DNA from: Pseudovibrio exalbescens DSM 16456
Lineage (GTDB): Bacteria > Pseudomonadota > Alphaproteobacteria > Rhizobiales > Stappiaceae
Assembly: GCF_000422785.1 (NCBI RefSeq)
Contig: NZ_AUGS01000002.1
Coordinates: 310,001-374,000, forward strand
DNA: 64,000 nucleotides
Reading direction: 5' to 3'
Below the pieces are notes generated by a model. That model saw nothing but the letters and a program-made list of their open reading frames with translations. It was not told the DNA's origin and did no database searches. A program made the position numbers and the translations under genes. Shown one piece after another: positions 19,515 through 28,332 of the stretch (the stretch's first letter is position 1; each line of letters opens with the position of its first letter).

Positions 19515-21149
19515 TCAGACATCTTTCTTTAGAGAATAAGCACCTGTTTTTGCGCCAAACGCTTCAAGCGCGGATGGATCATCCAAGTCGAGTCGCGCGG
19601 CACGTCCCATTTCAACCGTATAAACTGCCTCTTGGTACTTTTCCAGCAATGGACGGCCGCCGATGTCTCCTTTGAGCGTCTTGAGTTCTTCAAAAAAGCG
19701 CCCGTCCCACACAACAGGATTGCCTCTTTTGCCATTGCTGCTGGCTACGCCTATAAGTCGGCCGCTTTGTGGCTCATATCCCTCAATCAGATCGTTAATA
19801 TGAGATGCAGCAATCTCCGGCATATCGCCGAGCATAATCACGGCGCAGCTTGTGTCCGCAGGTAAGCTGGATAACCCAACTGCGAGCGAGGTTGACAACC
19901 CCCTTTCCGCATTGGGATTGGAAACAACGGTTACCGGTAGACCTTGAAGGGCACGTTTGATGGCATCTATCTGCTCTCCCGCGACCACATGCACGGGGTC
20001 AGCGTGACTTTCGATTGCGCTAAGTGCAACCTTGCGGATGATGGGAACGCCTTGTACTTGGGCAAGTAGTTTATTGTGCTCGCCAGTGCGTCGCGATTTG
20101 CCCGCCGCGAGAATGACCGCCGCTGGGGGCTTGGATGCTGCGTCACTAGCTGGCTGCTTTTCGCGGGGTTGTGGCCGCGAGTAAATCTCCTTCAGCAAAC
20201 CGCCAACACCCATTGCTTTGATTTGACCAGCTGTCACGGGTAAGTTTGCGAGTACTCTATTGAGAACCCAGTCAAAGCCGTTCTCTTGCGGGCTTCGCGC
20301 GCATCCAGGCGCTCCAATCACGGGCCTTCCATCCAGCATTCCTAGAAGTAGAAGGTTTCCGGGATCCACTGGCATGCCGAAGTGCTCGATCCTGCCGCCT
20401 GCCTCCACAAGGGCGGCGGGGATGACATCATGTATATCAACAATGGCCGAGGCCCCAAAGATGATATAGCAATCCACCGGGGCGTTTCTCAGATCTTGAA
20501 GTTGTTTCCGCAAGGTTTCTTTTTGGTGAGGCACTTCTATGTGAGTGCCAACGACTGAGCCCGAGGGTGCCAAGCGCTCCTCCAATGCCTTTAGGGTCTT
20601 AGCAATCGTGCTTGGTTTCAGGTGTGGCAGGCTGCTTGAAATGACAGCAACTCGTTTGTTTTCGTAGGGCGCGATTTTCAGGCTGTTTTTTACTGCATCA
20701 CACGCGGCTTGCAGGTGGTGACGGTGCGCGGCGAAAGGGATGATTTTTGCCGTTCCGATCATTCGGCCTTTTGTTACCGCTGTGAACGAAGGCAGGGTTG
20801 CCAGAGTGATGGCCGGATCCACCATGTTTGCGGATAGAATGGCCTCTTCATCCAGCACGAGCATACCACTGCATTCGGCATAAATATTAACCCGTCCGGT
20901 AAAGGCCTCTCCGCACGTCGTATTTGTTCCTTGTGCGCTGCCTGCAAAAACCGTGGCTGCCATATCTTCATGCACATCCTCATCTTCAAGGCGTGCAACA
21001 GTCAAGTGGGTGACACCGGCCTGTTCAAGCCGTGTAATGTCGTCATCGTCAAGAAGGTACCCTTTTTTATAAGTTAGACCCGGGTGCTTGATTGAATGGG
21101 CCAGATAACACCCCGTGCACTGATGAATGGGTAGCTCGCCAAAAAACAT
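19515..21149 (-). CDS. Fused MoeA-like molybdopterin-binding / MocA-like nucleotidyltransferase
   Basis: This 544-residue protein joins two molybdenum-cofactor modules. Residues 1 to about 330 match the MoCF/MoeA-like molybdopterin-binding fold (CTGCYLAHSI near the N-terminus, AECSGMLVLDE, then YIIFGASAIVDIHDVIPAAL and GAPGCARSP). Residues from about 350 form a MobA/MocA-type nucleotidyltransferase starting AAVILAAGKSRRTGEHNKLL and carrying VIMLGDMPEI. MocA-type enzymes attach CMP to MoCo for xanthine-dehydrogenase-family hydroxylases, which fits the xdhC gene immediately upstream. The ATG at 21149 overlaps the xdhC stop by one base. The frame remains open 72 codons further upstream inside xdhC, and that part is not coding. 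No hydroxylase gene is seen in the window. Confidence 0.85.
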   Translation of the reverse strand: MFFGELPIHQCTGCYLAHSIKHPGLTYKKGYLLDDDDITRLEQAGVTHLTVARLEDEDVHEDMAATVFAGSAQGTNTTCGEAFTGRVNIYAECSGMLVLDEEAILSANMVDPAITLATLPSFTAVTKGRMIGTAKIIPFAAHRHHLQAACDAVKNSLKIAPYENKRVAVISSSLPHLKPSTIAKTLKALEERLAPSGSVVGTHIEVPHQKETLRKQLQDLRNAPVDCYIIFGASAIVDIHDVIPAALVEAGGRIEHFGMPVDPGNLLLLGMLDGRPVIGAPGCARSPQENGFDWVLNRVLANLPVTAGQIKAMGVGGLLKEIYSRPQPREKQPASDAASKPPAAVILAAGKSRRTGEHNKLLAQVQGVPIIRKVALSAIESHADPVHVVAGEQIDAIKRALQGLPVTVVSNPNAERGLSTSLAVGLSSLPADTSCAVIMLGDMPEIAASHINDLIEGYEPQSGRLIGVASSNGKRGNPVVWDGRFFEELKTLKGDIGGRPLLEKYQEAVYTVEMGRAARLDLDDPSALEAFGAKTGAYSLKKDV

Positions 21150-22198
21150 CAGCCGACCTCCTTCCGCGGCTTTGGTCCGCGTAGTTCTTGAATAATCTCT
21201 GCCATGATGGCGACTGCTATTTCTGCTGGGGTGGTCGCACCGATGTTGAGGCCGATTGGCGCTTTGATACGGTCCAGTAAAGCTGGAGATGCCCCAGCTT
21301 CTGCAAGACGGTCCAAGCGCTTGGCATGTGTTTTGCGGCTGCCGAGAGCGCCAACGTAGAAGCAATCGGTCGTCAGAGCCGCCAGCAGCGCGGGGTCATC
21401 AATTTTTGGATCATGCGTCACCGCTATGAGAGCTGTGTGAGGGTCCAAAGGTGCCTTGGTGAAGACTTCTTCCGGCCATTCTGGGATCAGAGATACATGC
21501 CGAAAGCGTTCCGGCGAGGCAAATGCGGTACGCGGGTCAATGATTGACAAATCGAACCCTGCTGTACGCGCAATTGGCGTCAACGCTTGACTGATATGCA
21601 CGGCACCAATAGCCACAAGTCGAACTGCAGGCGTGAAGAAGTTAAAGAATGTGTCGAGGCCATTCGCATTATGAACGCGAACTGAGCGACCGCTTCTAAA
21701 GCCTGTATTTAGGGCATCCTGATGGGCAGGGAGGCCAGCAGATTCTTCGGGTTCAATGATTTGATCCGCACCAGTAGTCAGATCAATCATCCGGCAAGCA
21801 GGTTTGCGACTTCGACGCAACTTATTCAGCTTGGAAAGCCAGTTTCCATCTTGCAATGGTTCGACCCGAACGATTATGCGGCCGCCACAAGAAAGGCCAA
21901 CCTGCCAAGCCGTCTCGTCCGCAACGCCGAACTCCAACATCCGCGCGCGCCCGTCTTCAAGAGCATCCAGCGCTTCTGTTACCACCTCGCCCTCAACGCA
22001 CCCCCCGGAGACAGAGCCTTCAAAGTGTCCGGTATTGTCAATGAGCAAGTGACTGCCTACAGGTCGAGGCGCAGAGCCCCAGGTTTGGATGACGGTAGCG
22101 AGCGCGCAAGTACGGCCTTTGGACAACCAGATTTCTGCGGTTTCCAATATATCCTTAAAGGCCGCGTCTCCGCAGGTGCTCTCTTGGCGTTGACCCAT
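21149..22198 (-). CDS. xdhC: XdhC/CoxI family molybdenum hydroxylase maturation factor
   Basis: XdhC proteins bind molybdenum cofactor and help its sulfuration and insertion into xanthine-dehydrogenase-type enzymes. The 349 residues contain the N-terminal XdhC/CoxI motif (ALATVIQTWGSAPRPVGSHLLI, SVSGGCVEGEVV, then GLSCGG) and a C-terminal Rossmann-like domain (RLVAIGAVHISQAL; YVGALGSRKTHAKRL; IGLNIGATTPAEIAVAIMAEI), the usual two-domain layout. The ATG at 22198 follows a GAGGGAG ribosome-binding site. An upstream in-frame ATG lacks one. It is the first gene of a two-gene unit with the MocA fusion. Confidence 0.88.
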   Translation of the reverse strand: MGQRQESTCGDAAFKDILETAEIWLSKGRTCALATVIQTWGSAPRPVGSHLLIDNTGHFEGSVSGGCVEGEVVTEALDALEDGRARMLEFGVADETAWQVGLSCGGRIIVRVEPLQDGNWLSKLNKLRRSRKPACRMIDLTTGADQIIEPEESAGLPAHQDALNTGFRSGRSVRVHNANGLDTFFNFFTPAVRLVAIGAVHISQALTPIARTAGFDLSIIDPRTAFASPERFRHVSLIPEWPEEVFTKAPLDPHTALIAVTHDPKIDDPALLAALTTDCFYVGALGSRKTHAKRLDRLAEAGASPALLDRIKAPIGLNIGATTPAEIAVAIMAEIIQELRGPKPRKEVG

Positions 22199-22257
22199 TT
22201 GCTCCCTCGCACTGTGCCGCATCAAATGCCGCATTGCCGCGTGATATCATAGCCTAA

Positions 22258-22283
22258 TAAAAACGCCGGGCAGGGCCCGGCGC
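22258..22283 (-). terminator. Intrinsic terminator after pckA
   Basis: CGCCGGGC (22265-22272) pairs with GCCCGGCG (22276-22283). On the minus strand it is followed by TTTTTAT. It lies 26 bases past the pckA stop. Confidence 0.88.
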
Positions 22284-22309
22284 TATTATCCAATCGTTGT
22301 GATTGGCGA

Positions 22310-23920
22310 CTATTCAGCCGCAGCCCGAGATCCCGGGCCTGCACTCAGAACATCCTGCTCAACTGTCTCTGCAAATTGTGTAAAGTTCTCTATGAACATG
22401 CCAACCAGTTTGGCTGCTTGAGCATCGTAGGCCTGAGGATCGCTCCAAGTCTCGCGTGGATTCAGGATTAATGGATCGACGCCATCTAAGCGTGTCGGTA
22501 CAGCAAAACCAAAGCTGGGGTCTGTGCGATAGGGCGCGTCTTTCAAGGAACCATCCAGCGCAGCCCTCAATAATGCGCGGGTGTCCCTGATCGGCATGCG
22601 ATGTCCAACCCCATATGCCCCGCCGGTCCAGCCGGTGTTCACCAGCCAGCAATCTACACCATGCTTTTGGATGAGCCTTTTCAGAAGTTCACCATACTCG
22701 GAGGGGTGTCGAGGCATAAAGGGGGCGCCAAAGCAGGTAGAAAATGTTGCCATTGGTTCCGTGACGCCGCGTTCTGTGCCTGCAACCTTAGCTGTGTAGC
22801 CGGACAGGAAGTGGTACATGGCCTGCGCACCCGTCAGCTTGGCGATGGGCGGCAATACCCCAAATGCATCCGCAGTCAACATGATGATGTTCTTTGGGTG
22901 ACCGGCTTGCCCTGTTTCGCTTGCATTGGGAATGAAGTGGATTGGATAGGCGCAGCGTGTGTTTTCGGTTTTGGAGCTGTCGTTGAAATCAGGGCGACGC
23001 CGATCATCCACCACAACGTTTTCAAGAATGGTCCCGAAACGCTCCGTTGTCGCGAAAATTTCTGGCTCAGCTTCCCGAGATAGCTTGATGGTCTTGGCAT
23101 AACAGCCACCCTCGAAATTGAAGATGCCGTTGGGCCCCCAGCCATGTTCATCATCTCCAACAAGCGTCCGGCTCGGGTCTGCCGAGAGTGTTGTCTTGCC
23201 AGTACCTGAGAGGCCGAAGAACACGGCGGTGTCCCCGTCATCGCCTGCGTTGGCCGAGCAGTGCATGGGCATGATGCCCTTGTCGGGCAGTAGGTAATTG
23301 AGCACTGTGAAAACAGACTTTTTCATTTCGCCGGCGTAGGCCGTGCCGCCAATCAGCACGATTTTGCGTAGGAGGTCACAGGCGATCACCGTTTCACTGC
23401 GACATCCATGGCGATTTGGGTCTGCCTTGAAGCTGGGAAGGTCGATGATTGTCATCTCCGGCACAAAGCGGGAGAGCTCCTCACTTTCTGGCCGCAACAA
23501 CAGATTCCGAATGAAAAGCGAGTGCCACGCAAGTTCGGTGTAGACACGCACCGGAAGCGTATGGGCTGGGTCCGCGCCACCGCGCAGGTCCTGCGCAAAT
23601 AGCTCCTGGCTTTCTGCATGCGCCAGCATGTCCGCTTTTAGCCTGTCAAAGTCTTCCCGGCTTATCTCAGCGTTGTTTTCCCACCAAACAGTATCGATGG
23701 TGTTCTCGTCTTTTACGACAAACTTGTCTTTGGGGGATCTGCCTGTGTGGTCACCTGTTTCTGTCAGTAGCGCACCACCGGCAGCCAATCGCGCTTCTCC
23801 GCGCTTCAGCGCTTGCTCGTAAAGTTCCGGCTCGCTTAGGTTCCAATAAAGGCCTTTCAGGTTCTTCAGCCCAAAAGCCTCACATCCACAATCGGAATTT
23901 CGTGATCCGAACTCTACCAT
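22310..23920 (-). CDS. pckA: Phosphoenolpyruvate carboxykinase (ATP)
   Basis: PckA converts oxaloacetate and ATP to phosphoenolpyruvate, the first step of gluconeogenesis. The 536 residues contain [15 protein letters not shown] (substrate site), [18 protein letters not shown] (active-site Lys), the P-loop [15 protein letters not shown] and the adenine-site region near [11 protein letters not shown]. The ATG at 23920 has GAGGA nine bases upstream and gives the length of rhizobial PckA. A GTG seven codons earlier is also open. It is divergent from chvI, and I recall the ChvG/ChvI neighbourhood being conserved in rhizobia. Control by ChvI is a reasonable guess from position only. Confidence 0.96.
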   Translation of the reverse strand: MVEFGSRNSDCGCEAFGLKNLKGLYWNLSEPELYEQALKRGEARLAAGGALLTETGDHTGRSPKDKFVVKDENTIDTVWWENNAEISREDFDRLKADMLAHAESQELFAQDLRGGADPAHTLPVRVYTELAWHSLFIRNLLLRPESEELSRFVPEMTIIDLPSFKADPNRHGCRSETVIACDLLRKIVLIGGTAYAGEMKKSVFTVLNYLLPDKGIMPMHCSANAGDDGDTAVFFGLSGTGKTTLSADPSRTLVGDDEHGWGPNGIFNFEGGCYAKTIKLSREAEPEIFATTERFGTILENVVVDDRRRPDFNDSSKTENTRCAYPIHFIPNASETGQAGHPKNIIMLTADAFGVLPPIAKLTGAQAMYHFLSGYTAKVAGTERGVTEPMATFSTCFGAPFMPRHPSEYGELLKRLIQKHGVDCWLVNTGWTGGAYGVGHRMPIRDTRALLRAALDGSLKDAPYRTDPSFGFAVPTRLDGVDPLILNPRETWSDPQAYDAQAAKLVGMFIENFTQFAETVEQDVLSAGPGSRAAAE

Positions 23921-24332
23921 TCTGTTGACGTCCTCAGTCACTCACCCAACTTTACCTAAAGTTTTCATGGGTCGCTGATAGGTGAGTTTGAATTGATATC
24001 TCTGGCGACGAGAGAGGACCGTAAAGTATGCCGAACAATGCAACAAGACCGGCGAAAGTTGTTAAAACGATTGAAATTTAAAATCAGTGAGTGCGAGACG
24101 ATTACTTTTTTGTTAAATGGATTTAGTTGGCTTCTGGGCCGAAAATTCAAACGGGATTCAATAAGACCTTTTATCCGAAAGGCCTAGAATACGGATGAAG
24201 AAGCTGAGGCGGCTGTGGATTATATTTTCCGCTGATCCAGCCTTTTGCCTTATTTCACGAGTATTTGTCCACACTGCCTAAATCGGGTAATCATTGGGAA
24301 AAGTCATGTTTTAAGAGGATCGGGCCCCAACT
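23921..24332. other. Divergent pckA/chvI intergenic region
   Basis: About 410 bases carry the promoters of both divergent genes. It is AT-rich (long A/T runs around 24055-24125). Short frames exist on both strands but lack ribosome-binding sites and family resemblance, so I leave them out. GAGGA at about 24317 is the nearest purine-rich site to the chvI ATG. Confidence 0.5.
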
Positions 24333-25031
24333 ATGCCGACCATTGCTCTGGTTGATGACGACCGCAACATTCTAACCTCAGTATCGATCGCACTGGAATC
24401 TGAAGGATACAGGGTCCAGGCCTACACGGATGGGGCATCTGCTCTTGAAGGGTTGCAGAACGACCCACCGGATCTGGCTATTTTTGATATCAAAATGCCG
24501 CGTATGGACGGAATGGAGCTGCTTCGCCGTTTACGTCAGCGTTCTGATCTTCCAGTCATCTTCTTGACTTCAAAAGATGATGAAATTGACGAGCTCTTTG
24601 GGCTCAAAATGGGGGCTGATGACTTTATCCGCAAACCGTTCTCTCAACGCTTGATGGTAGAGCGTGTGAAAGCGGTTCTTCGTCGCGTTCAGCCTCGGGA
24701 CGCCGCCGCAGCAGGCAGTGAAGGCGATAAGCTGTTGGAGCGCGGCCATCTGGTGATGGATCAGGAGCGTCATACCTGTACATGGATGGGCAAACCGGTG
24801 ACGTTGACGGTTACAGAGTTTCTCATTCTGTTCGCGCTGGCCCAGCGGCCAGGCGTCGTCAAGAGCAGGAATGCATTGATGGATGCCGCCTATGACGATC
24901 AGGTGTATGTGGATGACCGAACGATCGATAGCCATATCAAACGGTTGCGCAAGAAGTTCAAGGTAGTCGACGATGACTTCGACATGATCGAGACATTGTA
25001 CGGTGTCGGCTATCGGTTCCGCGAAGGCTGA
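24333..25031 (+). CDS. chvI: Two-component response regulator ChvI
   Basis: This is an OmpR-type regulator of 232 residues. The receiver domain (about 1-120) has the acidic pocket VDDD (8-10), the phosphoacceptor Asp52 in [10 protein letters not shown], Thr/Lys in FLTSKDDE and IRKPFSQR. The winged-helix DNA-binding domain ends [16 protein letters not shown] and [10 protein letters not shown]. In rhizobia ChvG-ChvI responds to acid and envelope stress and controls exopolysaccharide, motility and central carbon genes. The kinase gene follows after 17 bases. Confidence 0.95.
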   Translation: MPTIALVDDDRNILTSVSIALESEGYRVQAYTDGASALEGLQNDPPDLAIFDIKMPRMDGMELLRRLRQRSDLPVIFLTSKDDEIDELFGLKMGADDFIRKPFSQRLMVERVKAVLRRVQPRDAAAAGSEGDKLLERGHLVMDQERHTCTWMGKPVTLTVTEFLILFALAQRPGVVKSRNALMDAAYDDQVYVDDRTIDSHIKRLRKKFKVVDDDFDMIETLYGVGYRFREG

Positions 25032-25048
25032 TTGGAAATCAGTGGTTG

Positions 25049-26872
25049 ATGACAACTGAGCAGGCGTCAAAAACGCACTCACATGAAGAAAACCGGGCTC
25101 GACGCGCTGCAGATGCGGCGCGTCCGCGCCTGTTTGGTTGGTTGCGCCGGCGACAGGTGCGCCGGCGTATTCTGACACGCTGGGCATCCGTGCTGGGTAC
25201 CTATGTGTTTTCTTCTCTGACCCGGCGTATTCTCGTTCTTAATCTGGTGGGCCTCTTTGCCATGGTTGTGGGTATTTTGTACCTCAACCAATTTCGCGCG
25301 GGGTTGATTGACGCGCGTGTGCAGTCACTTTTAACCCAAGGTGAAATTATCGCTGGCGCCATTGCCGCCTCGGCCACCGCGGACTCAAGCCAGGTCACCA
25401 TTGATCCCGAGCAACTCCTGCGCCTTCAGGCAGGTGAAAGCATCAATCCGGGCTCATCACTGAGCAGCCTTGATTTTCCCATCAACCCCGAAGTTGTGGC
25501 GCCCATTCTACGTCGGTTGATTTCGCCAACAAAAACGCGCGCCCGTATCTACGATCCAGATGGCACATTGCTGCTGGACAGTTCGCACATCTATGCGCAA
25601 ACACAGGTTTTCCGGTTTGATTTGCCACCTCCGAACGAGGAGAGCGAGCCCTACTTTCAGAACCTTTGGCAAAAACTGAAGTTCTGGATGCGGCGCGGCG
25701 AGTATCCGATTTATAAGGAGTTGGACGAAGCCAGTGGCCTTGATTATCCCGAGGTCGCTGCGGCGATGGCAGGCTCACCCGCAAGTGTGGTGAGGTTGTC
25801 CCCTCGGGGCGAAATGATTGTCTCGGTTGCAGTGCCGGTGCAGCGCTTCCGTGCTGTTCTGGGTACGTTGTTGCTGTCCACTCAGGGCGGAGATATTGAT
25901 GATATCGTGGCGGCGGAGCGCAACGCGATTATCAAGATCTTCGTGGTGGCGGCTGTAGTGGTCATGGTGTTGTCTGTGCTTCTGGCTGGCACAATCGCCG
26001 GACCGGTTCGGCGATTGTCCGAAGCTGCGCAGCGCGTCCGATATTCCAGTAAATCGCGCGAAGAAATCCCCGAATTCCCCGGCCGTTATGACGAAATCGG
26101 TCATCTTGCCCGTGTACTCAGGGAGATGACGAACGCGCTTTACAATCGCATGGATGCGATCGAGAATTTCGCAGCAGACGTGGCGCATGAGTTGAAAAAC
26201 CCACTCACCTCGCTACGCAGCGCGATTGAAACATTGCCTCTGGCAAAGAATGACGCTTCGCGCGAGCGGCTCATGGATGTGATACAGCATGATGTACGCC
26301 GGCTTGATCGTCTGATTTCAGACATTTCGGAGGCCTCTCGCATTGATGCGGAGCTGGCCCGTGCCGATTCTGAAGTCTTTGACATGGCAGTGCTGTTACG
26401 AACGGTTGCCGACATCGCCAATGAACGGTGGGGCGAAGATGTCGCCAGGGTGCGAGTTGAGGTTGCGCCATCCAAGCTGGATCACCCCTATGAAGTGTTT
26501 GGAAAAGATGAGCGTCTAAGCCAGGTCTTCAACAACCTGATCGATAATGCTCGTTCATTTTCACCCGCTGACAAGACGATCGACATTCATGTGGAGCGCC
26601 ACGGTGATCAGATCGTCGTAATGGTCGATGACTATGGACCGGGCATCAATGCTGACGCCATAGAGCGAATTTTCGAGCGGTTCTACACCGACAGACCGGC
26701 TAAAGAGGGCTTTGGCAACAACTCAGGTCTGGGGTTGTCCATTTGCCGGCAGATTGTTGAGGCTCATGGTGGTACGATTATCGCTCTGAACAGGCGGACG
26801 GAAGTTGCTGGGTCTGGCGATATCGAAGGCGCGCGCTTTACCGTTACACTGCCTGCCAAAAGAGGCGGTTGA
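25049..26872 (+). CDS. chvG: Sensor histidine kinase ChvG
   Basis: This is the membrane kinase for ChvI, 607 residues long. After a basic cytoplasmic N-terminus comes a first membrane helix (ILVLNLVGLFAMVVGILYL), a periplasmic sensor domain of about 200 residues, a second helix (IIKIFVVAAVVVMVLSVLLAGTIAG), a HAMP linker and the catalytic core. His380 lies in VAHELKNPLTSLRSA. The N box (FNNLIDNARSFSP), G1 (VDDYGPGI) and G2 (GLGLSICRQIVEAHGG) motifs are intact. The ATG at 25049 follows an in-frame TTG, and the start is therefore uncertain by one codon. Its 3' end meets hprK with almost no gap. Confidence 0.95.
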   Translation: MTTEQASKTHSHEENRARRAADAARPRLFGWLRRRQVRRRILTRWASVLGTYVFSSLTRRILVLNLVGLFAMVVGILYLNQFRAGLIDARVQSLLTQGEIIAGAIAASATADSSQVTIDPEQLLRLQAGESINPGSSLSSLDFPINPEVVAPILRRLISPTKTRARIYDPDGTLLLDSSHIYAQTQVFRFDLPPPNEESEPYFQNLWQKLKFWMRRGEYPIYKELDEASGLDYPEVAAAMAGSPASVVRLSPRGEMIVSVAVPVQRFRAVLGTLLLSTQGGDIDDIVAAERNAIIKIFVVAAVVVMVLSVLLAGTIAGPVRRLSEAAQRVRYSSKSREEIPEFPGRYDEIGHLARVLREMTNALYNRMDAIENFAADVAHELKNPLTSLRSAIETLPLAKNDASRERLMDVIQHDVRRLDRLISDISEASRIDAELARADSEVFDMAVLLRTVADIANERWGEDVARVRVEVAPSKLDHPYEVFGKDERLSQVFNNLIDNARSFSPADKTIDIHVERHGDQIVVMVDDYGPGINADAIERIFERFYTDRPAKEGFGNNSGLGLSICRQIVEAHGGTIIALNRRTEVAGSGDIEGARFTVTLPAKRGG

Positions 26873-26874
26873 TA

Positions 26875-27330
26875 ATGACGCATACTCATCACGGCTCCTG
26901 CATCGTTCTGGGAGAGGCTGGTGTGTTGATTCGCGGCGCATCTGGTTCCGGAAAGTCCGGTTTGGCCTTGGAGCTTATTCATCGCGAGCAAGCCGCAGGC
27001 CGGTTTGCCTGTCTTGTTGCCGATGATCAGGTTGTTCTGGAGGCGTGCACAGGCAGGGTAGTGGCGCGATGTCCAGAGGGGATTGAGGGGCTTATCGAAC
27101 TGCGGGGGCACGGTCTTGTGAAAATTCCTCACCTTAAACGTGCGGTGGTGAGATTGCTTGTTGATATTGAGCCTGTTTGTAAAATAGAACGGCTGCCTGA
27201 GCCTGTGGATCAGGCTCAGGAGGTGTGTGGTGTGTCACTACGACGGCAAGCGGTACCGGCAGAAGACTTTCCTGCGGCGGTTCGGCTGGTTCAAGCAGCG
27301 CTCCAGCACCACACGTTGCCAATAGATTAG
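26875..27330 (+). CDS. hprK: HPr kinase/phosphorylase, short form
   Basis: This is the compact alphaproteobacterial HPr kinase (151 residues), equal to the C-terminal catalytic half of the Gram-positive enzyme and lacking the N-terminal domain. Walker A is GASGSGKSGLAL (residues 21 on), and ADDQVVLEA carries the catalytic aspartates. It should phosphorylate the HPr encoded two genes downstream on a serine. The ATG at 26875 follows GAGGCGG. A TTG two codons earlier overlaps the chvG stop. Its link to chvIG and a mannose-type IIA is the usual regulatory PTS arrangement. Confidence 0.93.
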   Translation: MTHTHHGSCIVLGEAGVLIRGASGSGKSGLALELIHREQAAGRFACLVADDQVVLEACTGRVVARCPEGIEGLIELRGHGLVKIPHLKRAVVRLLVDIEPVCKIERLPEPVDQAQEVCGVSLRRQAVPAEDFPAAVRLVQAALQHHTLPID

Positions 27331-27393
27331 GCGATATGGTGACCTCGTGCCGATTTTCCTTGCACTGCGGCGCGGGCTCTTAGAAAGTGGGGG

Positions 27394-27415
27394 ACCAGCA
27401 CAGTGTAGTGCTGGT
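27394..27415 (+). other. Perfect hairpin between hprK and the IIA gene
   Basis: ACCAGCAC (27394-27401) pairs with GTGCTGGT (27408-27415) around a 6-base loop. It lies 22 bases before the IIA start. There is no T-run, so it is not a terminator. An mRNA processing or stabilising element is one reading. Confidence 0.5.
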
Positions 27416-27436
27416 TCGAAATCTCGCAGGAATTGA

Positions 27437-27841
27437 ATGATAGGTCTTGTTCTAGTCACCCATGGCCGTTTGGCCGAAGAGTTTAAGGCGGCACTCGAGC
27501 ATGTTGTCGGGCCGCAGTCCGGGGTGTCGACGATTTGCATCGGCCCAGATGACGACATGGAACAGCGTCGTCAGGATATTCTTCAGTCTGTTGAACAGGT
27601 TAACGACGGCTCAGGTGTTGTTTTGCTGACGGACATGTTCGGGGGCACGCCATCAAATCTGGCTATATCCGTAATGAACGGGACCTCCATTGAGGTTGTG
27701 GCTGGGGTAAACCTGCCCATGCTCATCAAACTGGCGAGTGTGCGGAATGATCTGTCCTTGGCAGAAGCCGTAGAAGAAGCACGTAACGCTGGTCAAAAAT
27801 ACATTTCCGTTGCCAGTCAGGTGTTGTCTGGTCAAGGCTGA
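27437..27841 (+). CDS. Mannose-type PTS IIA protein
   Basis: This is a 134-residue EIIA of the mannose/fructose family, a soluble phosphocarrier with His9 in LVLVTHGRLAEEF as the expected phosphorylation site. TDMFGGTPSNLAI is the second family signature. No IIB or IIC transporter gene lies nearby, so it probably acts in regulation and not in sugar uptake, as in other alphaproteobacteria where it pairs with HPr kinase. AGGA lies five bases before the ATG. HPr follows eight bases after its stop. Confidence 0.93.
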   Translation: MIGLVLVTHGRLAEEFKAALEHVVGPQSGVSTICIGPDDDMEQRRQDILQSVEQVNDGSGVVLLTDMFGGTPSNLAISVMNGTSIEVVAGVNLPMLIKLASVRNDLSLAEAVEEARNAGQKYISVASQVLSGQG

Positions 27842-27849
27842 AGAGAAGA

Positions 27850-28134
27850 ATGAATACAATTCCAGTTCTTGAACGCGAGCTTGAGATTGTCAATCAACGC
27901 GGGCTGCATGCGCGTGCCTCTGCCAAATTGGTGAAACTTGTTGAAACCTATGATGCAGAGGTCATCGTCTCCAAGGATGGTCAAAGTGTCGGCGGAACCT
28001 CAATCATGGGTCTGATGATGTTGGCCGCCGCCCCCGGGTGCTGCGTTCATGTGCGCGTTTCCGGGCGGCAACAAGATGAAGCCATGGCCGCTATTGTGGC
28101 TCTTATCGAAGATGGATTTGGCGAACGCGACTGA
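27850..28134 (+). CDS. ptsH: HPr phosphocarrier protein
   Basis: This is a 94-residue HPr with the phosphorylatable His20 in NQRGLHARASAKLVKL. Ser51 in GGTSIMGLMMLA stands at the place of the HPr-kinase target serine. Both sites intact means it can serve both PEP-dependent transfer to the IIA protein and regulation by HprK. AAGAGAAGA precedes the ATG. A weak terminator overlaps its 3' end. Confidence 0.94.
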   Translation: MNTIPVLERELEIVNQRGLHARASAKLVKLVETYDAEVIVSKDGQSVGGTSIMGLMMLAAAPGCCVHVRVSGRQQDEAMAAIVALIEDGFGERD

Positions 28135-28153
28135 TTTTTCGGTCGCTTTTTTT
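28127..28153 (+). terminator. Weak intrinsic terminator at the end of ptsH
   Basis: A 5-bp stem (GCGAC 28127-28131 with GTCGC 28142-28146) encloses a T-rich loop and is followed by seven T. It probably separates the PTS genes from ahcY. Confidence 0.6.
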
Positions 28154-28202
28154 ATGGCCGGATTCGCTTGCGAGTGGCGGTATAACCCTGTGTTTTTCAA
28201 AT

Positions 28203-28224
28203 GATATAAAGAAACCTTTATATC
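28203..28224. promoter_or_regulatory. Perfect 22-bp palindrome upstream of ahcY, candidate operator
   Basis: GATATAAAG (28203-28211), a 4-base spacer and CTTTATATC (28216-28224) form a perfect inverted repeat 108 bases before the chosen ahcY start. The size and symmetry suit a dimeric helix-turn-helix regulator. ArsR-type S-adenosylhomocysteine sensors are known to control ahcY in Proteobacteria, so one of these is my first guess. That assignment is inference. Confidence 0.55.
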
Positions 28225-28332
28225 TTTATTGCTTTCTCCTTCTCTCCTACGCTATAACCCGTGTCGAGCACGGCCCATGAGGCCGAATACCACCTCGAGG
28301 CACCTTTACAGCGTGCAAATGGGAAAGACTGG

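Noticed and set aside
23993-24187. 64-codon plus-strand frame in the pckA/chvI intergenic region
   Set aside because: It has no ribosome-binding site, is AT-rich like its surroundings and resembles no family.
28135-28332. SAM or SAH riboswitch before ahcY
   Set aside because: I looked for the conserved cores of the known SAM and SAH aptamers and found none. The palindrome at 28203-28224 explains the leader better.
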